From: Comamonas testosteroni
GTDB lineage: Bacteria; Pseudomonadota; Gammaproteobacteria; Burkholderiales; Burkholderiaceae_C
NCBI RefSeq assembly: GCF_000761245.1
Contig: NZ_AWOR01000089.1
Coordinates: forward strand, 62,001 to 126,000
Reading direction: 5' to 3'
DNA length: 64,000 nt
Under the pieces are notes generated by a model that saw nothing but the letters and a program-made list of their open reading frames with translations, was not told the DNA's origin and did no database searches. Position numbers and translations under genes: made by a program. This document shows positions 25,103-33,854 of this stretch, one piece after another. Position 1 is the stretch's first letter. Every line of letters starts with the position of its first letter.

Positions 25103-26257
25103 ATGGATTTGACATACACCCCAGCGCAAAAAGCGTTCCGTGCTCAGGTACGTGAATGGCTCAAGAACAATGTGCCTGCGCAACGACTGCAGAGCTATGA
25201 CACCCGAGAGGGATTCGAGCAGCACCGCCAGTGGGAGGCCAAGCTGGCCGACGCCGGCTACAGCGCCGTGACTTGGCCCAAGGATCTGGGAGGCAGCGGC
25301 TGCGACCTGACCGAATGGCTGATCTTTGAAGAAGAGTACTGGGCAGTCGATGCTCCATCCCGCGTGAACCAGAACGGCATTCTGCTGCTGGGCTCCACGC
25401 TGATGGAATTTGGCACGCCCGAGCAGAAGGCTCGCTTTCTGCCCCGTATGGCCCGCTGCGACGATATGTGGGCCCAGGGTTGGTCCGAGCCCAACGCTGG
25501 CTCGGACATGGCGGCCATCAGCAGCCGCGCCATTCGCATGGGTGAAAAATTCATTCTGAACGGTCAGAAAATCTGGTCTACCCGTGCGATCTTCGCCGAC
25601 TGGGTGTTCGGCCTGTTCCGTAGCGACCCGACATCGAGCCGCCATCATGGTCTGAGCTACATACTGGTGCCCTTGAATACGCCCGGCATCACCGTGCGCC
25701 CCATTCGTGCCATCAATGGCCGTGAGCACTTTGCCGAAATCTTCTTCGACGATGTCGAAGTACCCGTGGAGAACCTGCTGGGTGCAGAAGGCAAGGGATG
25801 GCATGTGGCGATGGCGACGGCCGGTTTCGAGCGCGGCCTGCTGCTGCGCTCTCCCGCCCGCTATCAGCGCAGTGCGCAGAAGCTGGTGGACCTGTATCTG
25901 CGCAATCAGGTCGATGCCGACCGCGATCACTCCATCCGCGATGCCGTGCTGCGTGCCTGGCAGGGGGCGGAGGCATACACGCTGTCTTCCTATCACACTG
26001 TGGGTCGCCTGAACAAGGGCGCACAGATTGGCGCCGAAGCCAGCACCAACAAGATTGTCTGGTCCGAGCTGGACATCATGATTCACGAAACCGCGATGCG
26101 CATTCTGGGCGCGCGTGCCGAGCTCATCGATGACGCCGAGGCCAACGAATGGCTGGAAGGTTTCCTGTTCTCGCAGGCCGGTCCCATCTACGCGGGCAGC
26201 AACGAGATCCAGCGCAACATCATCGCTCAGCGCATGCTGGGCCTGCCCAAATCCTGA
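25103..26257 (+). CDS. Acyl-CoA dehydrogenase subunit (steroid FadE type)
   Basis: A 384-residue acyl-CoA dehydrogenase with the flavin-contact motif QGWSEPNAGSDMA and C-terminal IYAGSNEIQRN. In ordinary members the latter motif is YEGT with Glu as base; here Ala stands in that place. Its neighbour carries a complementary set, so the two probably form an alpha2-beta2 enzyme as in mycobacterial ChsE/FadE pairs. In TA441, two adjacent dehydrogenases (ScdM1M2, ORF21-22) oxidise 4-methyl-5-oxo-octanedioyl-CoA; this pair precedes a thiolase and may be that one. A GGAGA site precedes the start. Confidence 0.85.
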   Translation: MDLTYTPAQKAFRAQVREWLKNNVPAQRLQSYDTREGFEQHRQWEAKLADAGYSAVTWPKDLGGSGCDLTEWLIFEEEYWAVDAPSRVNQNGILLLGSTLMEFGTPEQKARFLPRMARCDDMWAQGWSEPNAGSDMAAISSRAIRMGEKFILNGQKIWSTRAIFADWVFGLFRSDPTSSRHHGLSYILVPLNTPGITVRPIRAINGREHFAEIFFDDVEVPVENLLGAEGKGWHVAMATAGFERGLLLRSPARYQRSAQKLVDLYLRNQVDADRDHSIRDAVLRAWQGAEAYTLSSYHTVGRLNKGAQIGAEASTNKIVWSELDIMIHETAMRILGARAELIDDAEANEWLEGFLFSQAGPIYAGSNEIQRNIIAQRMLGLPKS

Positions 26258-26274
26258 TCGGCAGGGAGACAACC

Positions 26275-27414
26275 ATGGACTTCACCTTTACCGAAGATCA
26301 AATCGCATTCCGTGACTCGATCAGTCGCTTTCTGATGACCGAAGCAGCCCCCGAGCTGCTGCGCGACATCTGGGAAACCCCGACCGGTCGCTGCCCCGAG
26401 CTGTGGGCCAAGATTGCAGAACAAGGCCTGATGGGCCTGTCCGCCCCCGAAGCCGATGGCGGCATGGGCATGGCCGATGTGGACTGGGCACTGCTGTTGC
26501 AGGAAGTGGGCTATTACGCTCTGCCCGATTCCTTGACCGACACAGCCTATGTGGCCGTGGGCATGTTGAGTGCATTGCCGCAAGGTCATGAAGGCCGTGT
26601 CTGGCTGCCCAGGATTGCCGAAGGCAGCTGCCGCGTGGCCGTGGGCCATCCCGTCAACCTCAATGTGGCAGATGCCGCACTGGCCGATGTGCTGTTGCTG
26701 CCCCATGCCACGGCCACCGGGCTGGAACTGCACCTGATCAGGCCCGCACAGTGCGAGATCACGGCGCTGAGCAGTATTGATTCCTCGCGCCGCCTGTCAC
26801 GGGTACGCTGGACGGCATCCGATGCCACCCGTTTGCTCGATGGCACTCAGGGCCAGAAGGTCTGGGAGACTGCCGGCGAGCGCGGTGCACTCGCCGCAGC
26901 TGCCCAGATGCTGGGCCTGGCTCAGCGCATGCTGGACCTTTCGGTGGACTATGTGGCGCAGCGCAAGCAGTTCGACAAGGTCATTGGCAGCTTTCAGGCC
27001 GTGCAGCACCATCTGTCGGACATCGTCACCAAGATCGAGTTTGCCAAACCCGTGCTCTATCGCGCCTTCTATGCGCTGCAGCACGGCGAACCCGATCTGG
27101 CCGTGCGTATCTCGCACGCCAAGCTCCAGTGCAGTGAAGCGAGCTGGTTTGCGGCACGCAACAGTCTGCAGGTGCATGGCGCCATGGGTTACACCTGGGA
27201 AGTCGACCTGCAGATGTTCATGAAGCGCGCCTGGGTACTGGACGCTGCCTGGGGTGACAAGGCATACCATGCGGCCCGCCTGACTCAGGGCCTGCTGCGC
27301 AGTCCGAATGCCCCCGTGGGTCCCGGATCGACTTTTGATCGAGAAATCGATTCATGTGCCTCCTGCTTTGCGCAAGATGCAATCAAGAACATTGCTGAAG
27401 AGGTGGCTGTATGA
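26275..27414 (+). CDS. Acyl-CoA dehydrogenase subunit, partner of the preceding gene
   Basis: A 379-residue acyl-CoA dehydrogenase lacking the usual QG.SEP.AGSD substrate/flavin motif in the middle domain but with AQRKQFDKVIGSFQAVQHHL and LQVHGAMGYTWEVDLQMF in the C-terminal domain. The C-terminal IYEGT motif is absent. Such degenerate subunits are typical of heterotetrameric steroid dehydrogenases, with FAD and substrate sites shared between chains. Start ATG 26275 follows AGGGAGA; the longer in-frame extension overlaps the previous gene and is discarded. The stop overlaps the thiolase start (ATGA). Confidence 0.85.
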   Translation: MDFTFTEDQIAFRDSISRFLMTEAAPELLRDIWETPTGRCPELWAKIAEQGLMGLSAPEADGGMGMADVDWALLLQEVGYYALPDSLTDTAYVAVGMLSALPQGHEGRVWLPRIAEGSCRVAVGHPVNLNVADAALADVLLLPHATATGLELHLIRPAQCEITALSSIDSSRRLSRVRWTASDATRLLDGTQGQKVWETAGERGALAAAAQMLGLAQRMLDLSVDYVAQRKQFDKVIGSFQAVQHHLSDIVTKIEFAKPVLYRAFYALQHGEPDLAVRISHAKLQCSEASWFAARNSLQVHGAMGYTWEVDLQMFMKRAWVLDAAWGDKAYHAARLTQGLLRSPNAPVGPGSTFDREIDSCASCFAQDAIKNIAEEVAV

Positions 27415-28565
27415 GTGCCCAGGCCTATATCGTTGATGCGCTGCGCTCTCCTACCGGAAAGCGCAAGGGCTCTCTTGCCACCGTGCACGGTGCCGACCTC
27501 GGCGCCCATGTGATCAAAGCGCTGGTCGAGCGCAACGACATTCCCGCAGCCGATTACGACGACGTGATCTTTGGTTGCGTGGACACCATCGGCTCTCTGG
27601 CCGGCGACATTGCCCGCACTTCCTGGCTGGCAGCCGGTATGCCCATGAACGTTCCCGGCACCACGATCGACCGCCAGTGCGGCTCGTCCCAGCAAGCCAT
27701 TCATTTTGCGGCCCAAGCCGTGATGAGTGGCACGCAGGATGTGGTGCTGGCCGGTGGCGTGCAGACCATGACCGCGATTCCCATCTCCTCGGCCATGCTC
27801 GCCGGTCAGCCCCTGGGCTTTACCACGCCGTTTGCCGAGAGCAAGGGCTGGCAGGCCCGCTTCGGCAACGCGCCCGTCAACCAGTTCTATGCCGCCCAGC
27901 GCATTGCCGATCACTGGGGTGTGAGTCGTGCCGATATGGAAGTGTTTGCCAAGGAAAGCCACGACCGCGCTTTGAATGCGATTGCCGAGGGCCGCTTCGA
28001 CCGTGAAATCGTGCCGTTCGGAGATTTCAGGATGGACGAGACGGCTCGCCTTTCCACTCTGGAGAAGATGGCCACTCTGGAGCCGGTGGACCCCAGCTAT
28101 CCCTCCATCACGGCAGCTGTCTCCAGCTCCACCTGCGATGCAGCGGCTGCGGTGTTGGTGGTGTCTGAAGCCGCTCTCAAGCGCTACAACCTCAAGCCAC
28201 GCGCCCGCATTCACCATATGAGCGTACGAGCCGATGACCCCATCTGGCACCTGACTGCTCCGATTCCCGCCACGGAATATGCGCTCAAGAAGGCTGGCAT
28301 GACCATGTCCGATATCGACCTGGTCGAGATCAACGAGGCCTTCGCTTCCGTGGTCATGGCCTGGCTTAAGGAGACCGGCTACGACCATGGCAAAACCAAC
28401 GTCAACGGCGGCGCGATTGCGCTCGGTCATCCGCTAGGAGCCTCGGGCGCAAAGCTCATGACCACACTGCTGCACGAGCTGGAGCGCACGGGCGGTCGCT
28501 ATGGGCTGCAGACCATGTGCGAAGGTGGTGGTCAGGCCAACGTCACCATCATCGAACGTCTCTGA
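27411..28565 (+). CDS. Acetyl-CoA acyltransferase (thiolase, FadA6/ScdF-like)
   Basis: A 384-residue type II thiolase with a complete active site: nucleophile Cys90 in DRQCGSS, His340 in GHPLGASG and Cys370 in MCEGGGQAN. It cleaves a 3-oxoacyl-CoA to acetyl-CoA and a shortened CoA ester. The local order (two dehydrogenases, then thiolase) fits a beta-oxidation unit for HIP or its ring-opened products; FadA6 in mycobacteria and ScdF in TA441 perform the HIP-side-chain step. Which of the two thiolases here does which step is not decided by sequence. Translation is coupled to the upstream gene. Confidence 0.85.
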   Translation: MSAQAYIVDALRSPTGKRKGSLATVHGADLGAHVIKALVERNDIPAADYDDVIFGCVDTIGSLAGDIARTSWLAAGMPMNVPGTTIDRQCGSSQQAIHFAAQAVMSGTQDVVLAGGVQTMTAIPISSAMLAGQPLGFTTPFAESKGWQARFGNAPVNQFYAAQRIADHWGVSRADMEVFAKESHDRALNAIAEGRFDREIVPFGDFRMDETARLSTLEKMATLEPVDPSYPSITAAVSSSTCDAAAAVLVVSEAALKRYNLKPRARIHHMSVRADDPIWHLTAPIPATEYALKKAGMTMSDIDLVEINEAFASVVMAWLKETGYDHGKTNVNGGAIALGHPLGASGAKLMTTLLHELERTGGRYGLQTMCEGGGQANVTIIERL

Positions 28566-28573
28566 CGGCACTC

Positions 28574-28597
28574 ATGCAGGCACCGCAGTGCCTGCAT
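28574..28597. terminator. Perfect hairpin after the thiolase gene (no T-run)
   Basis: ATGCAGGCAC and GTGCCTGCAT form a 10-bp perfect stem with a CGCA loop 8 bases after the stop codon. No U-tract follows, so it is more likely an mRNA-stabilising or attenuating structure than a rho-independent terminator. Confidence 0.5.
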
Positions 28598-28756
28598 CGC
28601 CCCGGATTTCAGGTATGAGCGTCTGGGCAAGTCGTCCAGAAAGCCAGCGGAGACAAGGACATGCAAGACGACGCGACAGCCAGCGCCGGCTCCGCATCGG
28701 GTGCCTGACTGTCCGCACTCGGAACATGAATCCCGAACAACAAAAGGATGGAGACC

Positions 28757-30319
28757 ATGGATACCTTGAATCAAGGTGTGGATCGTCGCGGCTTTATTCA
28801 GGGCGCAGGTGCCGTGGCCGCAGCCGCGACCATGCCGACAATGGCCGCACAGAAGAAAAATGAGGCGACTGCGGTGGATGGCTATGCCTGGGCAGAACAG
28901 ATCCGCCGGGGCGATATCACGCCGCTGGAAGCGCTGGAAGCGGCGATTGCACGCACGGAGGCCTTGCCCAAGCTCAATGCAGTGGTCATCAAAGACTACG
29001 AGCTGGCACGTGATCAGGCCAGGCAGATGTCGGCGCTGGGCAGCGCTGCGCGTGCCGAAGCCACAGCCAGGGCGCCCATGTGGGGCATGCCCTTTCTGCT
29101 CAAGGACCTGAACCAGTATCTGAAGGGAACGGTCACTACCAATGGCTGCCGCTTTTTCAAGGGGGCCGTGGCAGAGTACGACAGCACCCTGGTGGCACGC
29201 TACAAGGCGGCCGGTCTCAATATCTTTGGCAAGACGGCATCGCCCGAGTTCGGCCAGACGCCCACGACCGAGTCCTTGCTCTACGGCAAGTCGCCCAACC
29301 CCTGGAATGCTGCCCACACGACAGGCGGCTCCTCGGGTGGTGCGGCCTCGGTGGTTGCCGCAGGCATTGTGCCCGTGGCCCATGCCAGTGATGGAGGCGG
29401 CTCCATCCGCATTCCCGCTTCGCACTGCGGCCTGTTTGGCCTCAAGCCCAGCCGTGGCCGTCTGCCTGCCGGTCCGGCCAATATGGAAGGCTGGATGGGC
29501 TTGTCCATGAACCATGTCATCAGTCGCAGCGTGCGCGACAGTGCTCACCTGCTCGATCTGACGCAGGGGCGTGAGCCCGGCTCGCGCACCGTGCCGCCGC
29601 GCGACGTGGAAGGCAGCTATCTGGACGCCCTCAAGCAGGCACCCAAGAAGCTCAGGATTGCCGTCTGGTCCAAAAACTACTTTGGCATTCCCGTACATGC
29701 GGACTGCCAGGCTGCGGTGGACAAGGCCATCAAGGCCTGCCTGGCGCTGGGACATGAAATCGTGGAAGACATGCCGGAGTTGCCTGTGGCTGAGGTGTTC
29801 TCGGGCCTGGGCGTGGTGACATCCGTGGGCATGATGGCCAGCATCCGTGCGCGCGAAAAGCTGCTCGGTCGCGCAGTGCGCCAGGATGAGCTAGAGCAGA
29901 TGGACTGGCTGTATCTGGAAAAGGCCAAGTCCTATACCGCCGAGCAGATGCTGATGGCGCGTACCAACTTTGATACGGCCGGCCAGATTCTGGACCGCTT
30001 CTTTCTGAAGTACGACCTGATTCTTACCCCCGTGATGGCCGTGCCGCCACCGCTGTTGGGTGTGCTGACGCTGGACCAGCCTTATGACTCATTCGCGCGC
30101 GAAGCCGTCAAGGCTTCGCCCTATACCGCGCTTTTCAATATGACAGGCCAGCCCGCCATGTCTGTGCCCATGCACTGGACCAGGGACAACTTGCCTGTGG
30201 GCGCGCACTTTGCTGCGCCGTTTGGCCGCGAAGGGCGCCTGTTGGCGCTGGCCGCGCAGCTGGAGCAAGCCGTTCCCTGGGCACATCGTCAGCCTGATCT
30301 GTCGGTTTTCAAAGCGTAA
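28757..30319 (+). CDS. Tat-exported amidase (amidase signature family)
   Basis: About 520 residues. The N-terminus DRRGFIQGAGAVAAAATMPT is a twin-arginine signal, so the enzyme should act in the periplasm. The Ser-Ser-Lys triad of amidase-signature enzymes is visible: Lys in LLKDLN, the Gly-Ser stretch GGSSGGAASV, and the nucleophile Ser in DGGGSIRIPA. It stands alone among CoA-dependent enzymes of steroid beta-oxidation. An attractive but unproven role is deconjugation of glycine- or taurine-conjugated bile salts before uptake. Start ATG 28757 has GGAG at 3 bases; the ATG at 28748 would sit on the ribosome site. Confidence 0.85.
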   Translation: MDTLNQGVDRRGFIQGAGAVAAAATMPTMAAQKKNEATAVDGYAWAEQIRRGDITPLEALEAAIARTEALPKLNAVVIKDYELARDQARQMSALGSAARAEATARAPMWGMPFLLKDLNQYLKGTVTTNGCRFFKGAVAEYDSTLVARYKAAGLNIFGKTASPEFGQTPTTESLLYGKSPNPWNAAHTTGGSSGGAASVVAAGIVPVAHASDGGGSIRIPASHCGLFGLKPSRGRLPAGPANMEGWMGLSMNHVISRSVRDSAHLLDLTQGREPGSRTVPPRDVEGSYLDALKQAPKKLRIAVWSKNYFGIPVHADCQAAVDKAIKACLALGHEIVEDMPELPVAEVFSGLGVVTSVGMMASIRAREKLLGRAVRQDELEQMDWLYLEKAKSYTAEQMLMARTNFDTAGQILDRFFLKYDLILTPVMAVPPPLLGVLTLDQPYDSFAREAVKASPYTALFNMTGQPAMSVPMHWTRDNLPVGAHFAAPFGREGRLLALAAQLEQAVPWAHRQPDLSVFKA

Positions 30320-30376
30320 TTTCAAAAAAGCAGACGGCCATGAGCTTGTCTGCATTGCAAGCAAAAGGGGAAAGAA

Positions 30377-31252
30377 ATGGGTATTTGCAACCAGAGAACC
30401 GTCGTCATCACCGGTGCAGGCGGTGGCCTGGGACGCGCTTATGCGCTGGCCTTCGCGCAAGAAGGTGCAAGTGTGGTGATCAACGACATCCGTGCCGAAG
30501 CCGCTCAGGCCGTGGCCGAGGAAGTCAAGGCCGCTGGTGGCAAGGCGCTGGCCAACACGGGTGACATCACCACCGTGGCCGGAGCGCAATCGATTCTCGA
30601 TGCGGCACTGGCCGCCTATGGCGATGTGCAGGTCATCGTCAACAACGCCGGCGTGCTGCGTGACCGCATGTTCCTGAGCCTGTCCGAAGAGGACTGGGAT
30701 ATGGTCATGCGCGTGCATCTGCGCGGACATTTCTGCATGGCCAAGGTCTTTGGCGGCTACTGGCGCGATCAGAAGAAGGCCGGCAAGGACGTGGATGCGC
30801 GCATCATCAACACCAGCTCCGGCGCGGGCCTGCAAGGCTCCATCGGTCAGAGCAACTATGCAGCAGCCAAGGCCGGCATCGCCGGTCTGACTCTGGTGCA
30901 GGCTGCGGAGCTGGCGCGCTACGGCATCACTGCCAACTGTCTGGCACCTGCTGCGCGCACCTCAATGACCGAAGGCGCCATGCCCGATATGGTCAGGAAG
31001 CCCGAATCCGGCTTTGATGTGTGGGACCCCATGAACGTGGCCTCCATCGTCGTCTGGCTGGGCAGCAGCCAGTCCAGGCATGTGACGGGCCGCTGCTTTG
31101 AAGCCAAGGGTGGCGAGCTGTCCGTGGCCGACGGCTGGTTCACCGGCAAGATCAATGACAAGCAGGCGCGCTGGGAGCCTTCCGAGCTGTCTGGTGTTGT
31201 CGATCAGCTGATCGCCGAGGGCAAGGCTCCTCAGAAGGTCTACGGAACCTAA
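30377..31252 (+). CDS. SDR-family 3-hydroxyacyl-CoA dehydrogenase-like protein
   Basis: A 291-residue SDR with TGAGGGLGRAYALAFA at the N-terminus, Asp after beta-2 (VVINDIRAEAA), NNAGVLRDRMF and YAAAKAG. This pattern is that of the dehydrogenase domain of peroxisomal multifunctional enzyme 2-type proteins, which act on (3R)-hydroxyacyl-CoA. In mycobacterial cholesterol clusters the counterpart is Rv3548c. The C-terminal 40 residues extend beyond a minimal SDR. A purine-rich AAGGGGAAAG precedes the start. It probably carries out one oxidation step in C/D-ring degradation; the step is unknown. Confidence 0.82.
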   Translation: MGICNQRTVVITGAGGGLGRAYALAFAQEGASVVINDIRAEAAQAVAEEVKAAGGKALANTGDITTVAGAQSILDAALAAYGDVQVIVNNAGVLRDRMFLSLSEEDWDMVMRVHLRGHFCMAKVFGGYWRDQKKAGKDVDARIINTSSGAGLQGSIGQSNYAAAKAGIAGLTLVQAAELARYGITANCLAPAARTSMTEGAMPDMVRKPESGFDVWDPMNVASIVVWLGSSQSRHVTGRCFEAKGGELSVADGWFTGKINDKQARWEPSELSGVVDQLIAEGKAPQKVYGT

Positions 31253-31321
31253 GCGCAAGAAACAGCCGGGCCGTGGGGCCCGACCTTCCCATTCGATGAA
31301 GAACTCAGGACGCGAGCCATC

Positions 31322-32461
31322 ATGGATTTAAGTCTGAACGAAGAACAAAAAATGATCGCCGAGAGCGCCGAGGTGTTTCTGCAGGAAAAAAGCAGCACGG
31401 CGCAGGTGCGCAAGGTTTCTGAAACCGAGGGCGGGCTGGACCGTGCCCTGTGGCAGGAAGTGCTGGACATGGGCTGGTGCAGCGTGGCCCTGCCCGAAGC
31501 CGCAGGCGGCATGGGGCTGGGCTGGCGCGAGCTGGTGCTGCTGCAAGAGCAGATGGGCTACCACCTCGCCTGCGTGCCGTTTTTTGACGCTGTTGTCGCA
31601 GTGACGCCGTTGTGGCAAGCGTTGAGCCAGACCGAGCAGGGCCTGGGCGTGGTGGAGCGCCTGGCGGCCTCTGGCCGGATCTGTGTGTTGGGCATGACAG
31701 TGCGTGGCGAGCTGCCCGCGGCCGCGACGGTGACGGTTGAAGGCGACACGCTGGTGCTCAATGGTCAGTGGAGTCAGGTGGGATCAGGAGCACATGCCGA
31801 TGTGTTCCTTCTGCCCGCTACCCTGCCTTGCGGCTCGCTGGGCCTGCTGGAGGTGCATGCAAAGGAAGAAGGTTTGAGCGTGCAGGTGCTGACGACGGTG
31901 GACGCCACACGCAGCAGTGCCGATGTCATGGCCGTTAATGTGAGATTGACTGGCGCTGCCGTGCTGATGCATGGCGACGCGCTCAAAAAACTGTGGGCTC
32001 AGACCCGCAATCTGGCGGCGATTAGCTTGGCCGCCGAGCAGGTCGGTGTGGCCGATCGCGCGCTGAATCTGGCGGTGGATTACACCAAGGAGCGTCAGCA
32101 GTTTGGAAAAGCCGTGGGCAGCTTCCAAGGCGTCAAGCACCGTGCAGCGCAGATTTTGGTGAAGGTGGAGACGGCCAGATCAGCCGTCTATGCTGCAGCT
32201 TTCATAGCTGATACCGCTGGTAATGAAAGCGATCTGACATATTTTGCAGCGCAAGCCCGCACAGATGCAACGGAGGCTGCTCTCTTTTCCACGCGCGAAA
32301 GCATTCAGTTGCACGGCGGCGTGGGCTTTACCTGGGAGTTTGATCCGCATCTGTTCTTGCGCCGCGCGCAGGCATCCAGCCAGCGCATGGGCACAGTGGA
32401 GCAGTGGCGCGAGCTGGTGGCTGCGCGTTTGTTGGATGAGAGCGTGACGGAGGCAGCATGA
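31322..32461 (+). CDS. Acyl-CoA dehydrogenase subunit (steroid FadE type)
   Basis: A 379-residue acyl-CoA dehydrogenase starting MDLSLNEEQKMIAESAEVFL. The middle-domain QG.SEP motif is missing; the C-terminal domain has KERQQFGKAVGSFQGVKHRA and LHGGVGFTWEFDPHLF, as in the other degenerate subunit at 26275. It therefore pairs with the next gene, which has the motifs it lacks. The stop overlaps the start of that gene (ATGA), typical of obligate partners. It probably introduces a double bond into a steroid-derived CoA ester. Confidence 0.85.
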   Translation: MDLSLNEEQKMIAESAEVFLQEKSSTAQVRKVSETEGGLDRALWQEVLDMGWCSVALPEAAGGMGLGWRELVLLQEQMGYHLACVPFFDAVVAVTPLWQALSQTEQGLGVVERLAASGRICVLGMTVRGELPAAATVTVEGDTLVLNGQWSQVGSGAHADVFLLPATLPCGSLGLLEVHAKEEGLSVQVLTTVDATRSSADVMAVNVRLTGAAVLMHGDALKKLWAQTRNLAAISLAAEQVGVADRALNLAVDYTKERQQFGKAVGSFQGVKHRAAQILVKVETARSAVYAAAFIADTAGNESDLTYFAAQARTDATEAALFSTRESIQLHGGVGFTWEFDPHLFLRRAQASSQRMGTVEQWRELVAARLLDESVTEAA

Positions 32462-33636
32462 AGATGCAGGAGTCGGAAATCAATGAAGCCTTTCGCGCTG
32501 AAGTGCGTGAATGGATGGCGCAACATCTGACAGGGCGGTTCGCCCCGCTCAAGCATGCCAGCGGTCTGGGCGCCGAAGGTTATGACGCGCAACTGGCCAA
32601 GGAATGGGAGCAGGAGCTGGCCAAGGGTGGCTGGACCGGCCTGGGCTGGGAGACTCGGTACGGCGGGCGCAACGCCCCACTGGCGCAGCAAGTCATCTTT
32701 CACGAGGAATATGTGCGCTGCGGCGGTCCCGGCCGCATCGGTCATATCGGCGAGACCCTGCTCGCCCCCACGCTGATGGCTTTTGGCACGCCGGAGCAGC
32801 AGCAGCGTTTTTTGCCCGGTATTCTGGCCGGTACCGACTATTGGGCTCAGGGCTACTCCGAGCCGGGAGCGGGCTCCGACCTGGCGGGCATTCGTACCAA
32901 AGCCCATCGTGATGCGGCCACGGGCGAGTGGGTGATCAACGGTCAGAAGGTCTGGACCTCCTGGGCCCATGAGTCCGAATGGGTGTTTGTGCTGGCTCGC
33001 ACCGATGAGGTTGGAGCGAGCACTGCCAGCCCCCGCCATGCGGGCATGGTGCTGCTGCTGGTGCCCATCAAGCAGGCCGGCGTGGAGGTGCGTCCGATTC
33101 GCCAGATCACCGGCACTTCGGAGTTCAACGAAGTTTTCTTTGACGGCGCACGCACCGAAGGCGCGCTGCATCTGGGCCCCGTGGGTGACGGCTGGAAGGT
33201 CGCCATGTACCTGCTGGGCTGCGAGCGCGGTGCGTCCACTCTGGGCCAGCAGGCACATTTCCGCTATGAGCTGGACCTGATCATCGACCTGGCCAAGCGC
33301 AACGGCGCGGCCCGCGACCCGCTGATCCGTCAGCGCCTGGCCAAGGCCGATATGGGCCTGCAGACGCTGCGCGCCCATGCGCTGCGCTCCAGCGATGAGA
33401 GCACGCCCTTCCGTGTGGCTTCCGTCTCCAAATACGCATGGTCCAACTGGCACCGTGATCTGGGCGAACTGGCCATGGAGGTGCTCGGCGAGCAGGGCGA
33501 GCTGGTGCTCAAGGAGCCTGCACTTGCTGCGCTGCAGCAACTGTGGCTGGTCAGCCGCGCCGACACCATTTACGCCGGCACCAACGAGATTCAGCTGAAC
33601 CTCATGGCCGAGCGTGCGCTGGGTATGCCGCGCTGA
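32458..33636 (+). CDS. Acyl-CoA dehydrogenase subunit, partner of the preceding gene
   Basis: A 392-residue acyl-CoA dehydrogenase with QGYSEPGAGSDLAG in the middle domain and IYAGTNEIQLN at the C-terminus, where Ala replaces the common catalytic Glu. With the upstream gene it makes the second heteromeric pair of the cluster. Candidates by analogy are the enzyme acting on the HIP propionyl side chain (FadE30-like, ScdC1C2 in TA441) or a later step. It is followed by a hairpin with a T-run, so a transcript probably ends here. Confidence 0.85.
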   Translation: MKMQESEINEAFRAEVREWMAQHLTGRFAPLKHASGLGAEGYDAQLAKEWEQELAKGGWTGLGWETRYGGRNAPLAQQVIFHEEYVRCGGPGRIGHIGETLLAPTLMAFGTPEQQQRFLPGILAGTDYWAQGYSEPGAGSDLAGIRTKAHRDAATGEWVINGQKVWTSWAHESEWVFVLARTDEVGASTASPRHAGMVLLLVPIKQAGVEVRPIRQITGTSEFNEVFFDGARTEGALHLGPVGDGWKVAMYLLGCERGASTLGQQAHFRYELDLIIDLAKRNGAARDPLIRQRLAKADMGLQTLRAHALRSSDESTPFRVASVSKYAWSNWHRDLGELAMEVLGEQGELVLKEPALAALQQLWLVSRADTIYAGTNEIQLNLMAERALGMPR

Positions 33637-33699
33637 TTTCAGGGGCTTGGAGTGCTCGCCTTTGTGTAGGTGATTACTCTGATTGGTTGATGTAAAGCT

Positions 33700-33742
33700 G
33701 CCGTAAATCAAGGGTTGACCCCGAAGGTTTACGGCGCTTTTT
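33700..33742 (+). terminator. Probable terminator after the dehydrogenase pair
   Basis: GCCGTAAA at 33700-33707 pairs with TTTACGGC at 33728-33735 (8 bp), with a small GGGTTGACCC hairpin in the loop, followed by T5. It lies 64 bases after the stop and before the next candidate operator, which supports a transcript boundary. Confidence 0.55.
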
Positions 33743-33782
33743 GCGTATGAAATGTCGGTCCAGCGACACTAGGGAATGACCT

Positions 33783-33801
33783 ATCGTCCAAAGTGACGAT
33801 G
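33783..33801 (+). promoter_or_regulatory. Candidate TesR operator, most symmetrical copy
   Basis: The 18-base sequence ATCGTC-CAAAGT-GACGAT is a perfect palindrome with a 6-base spacer, 53 bases before the SDR start at 33855. Its right half equals the GACGAT of the steA and tesB sites at the same N6 spacing from GTC. Confidence 0.6.
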
Positions 33802-33854
33802 CTGCAGCGCAGCGGGAGCCGGAAGATCAAGGGTAACTACCTTTTGAATGACAA

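Noticed and set aside
32190..32240. Possible insertion of an interspersed repeat inside the acyl-CoA dehydrogenase gene at 31322
   Set aside because: CAGCTTTCATAGCTGATA looks repeat-like, but the encoded residues fit the expected helix and the frame is continuous; no duplication flanks it.
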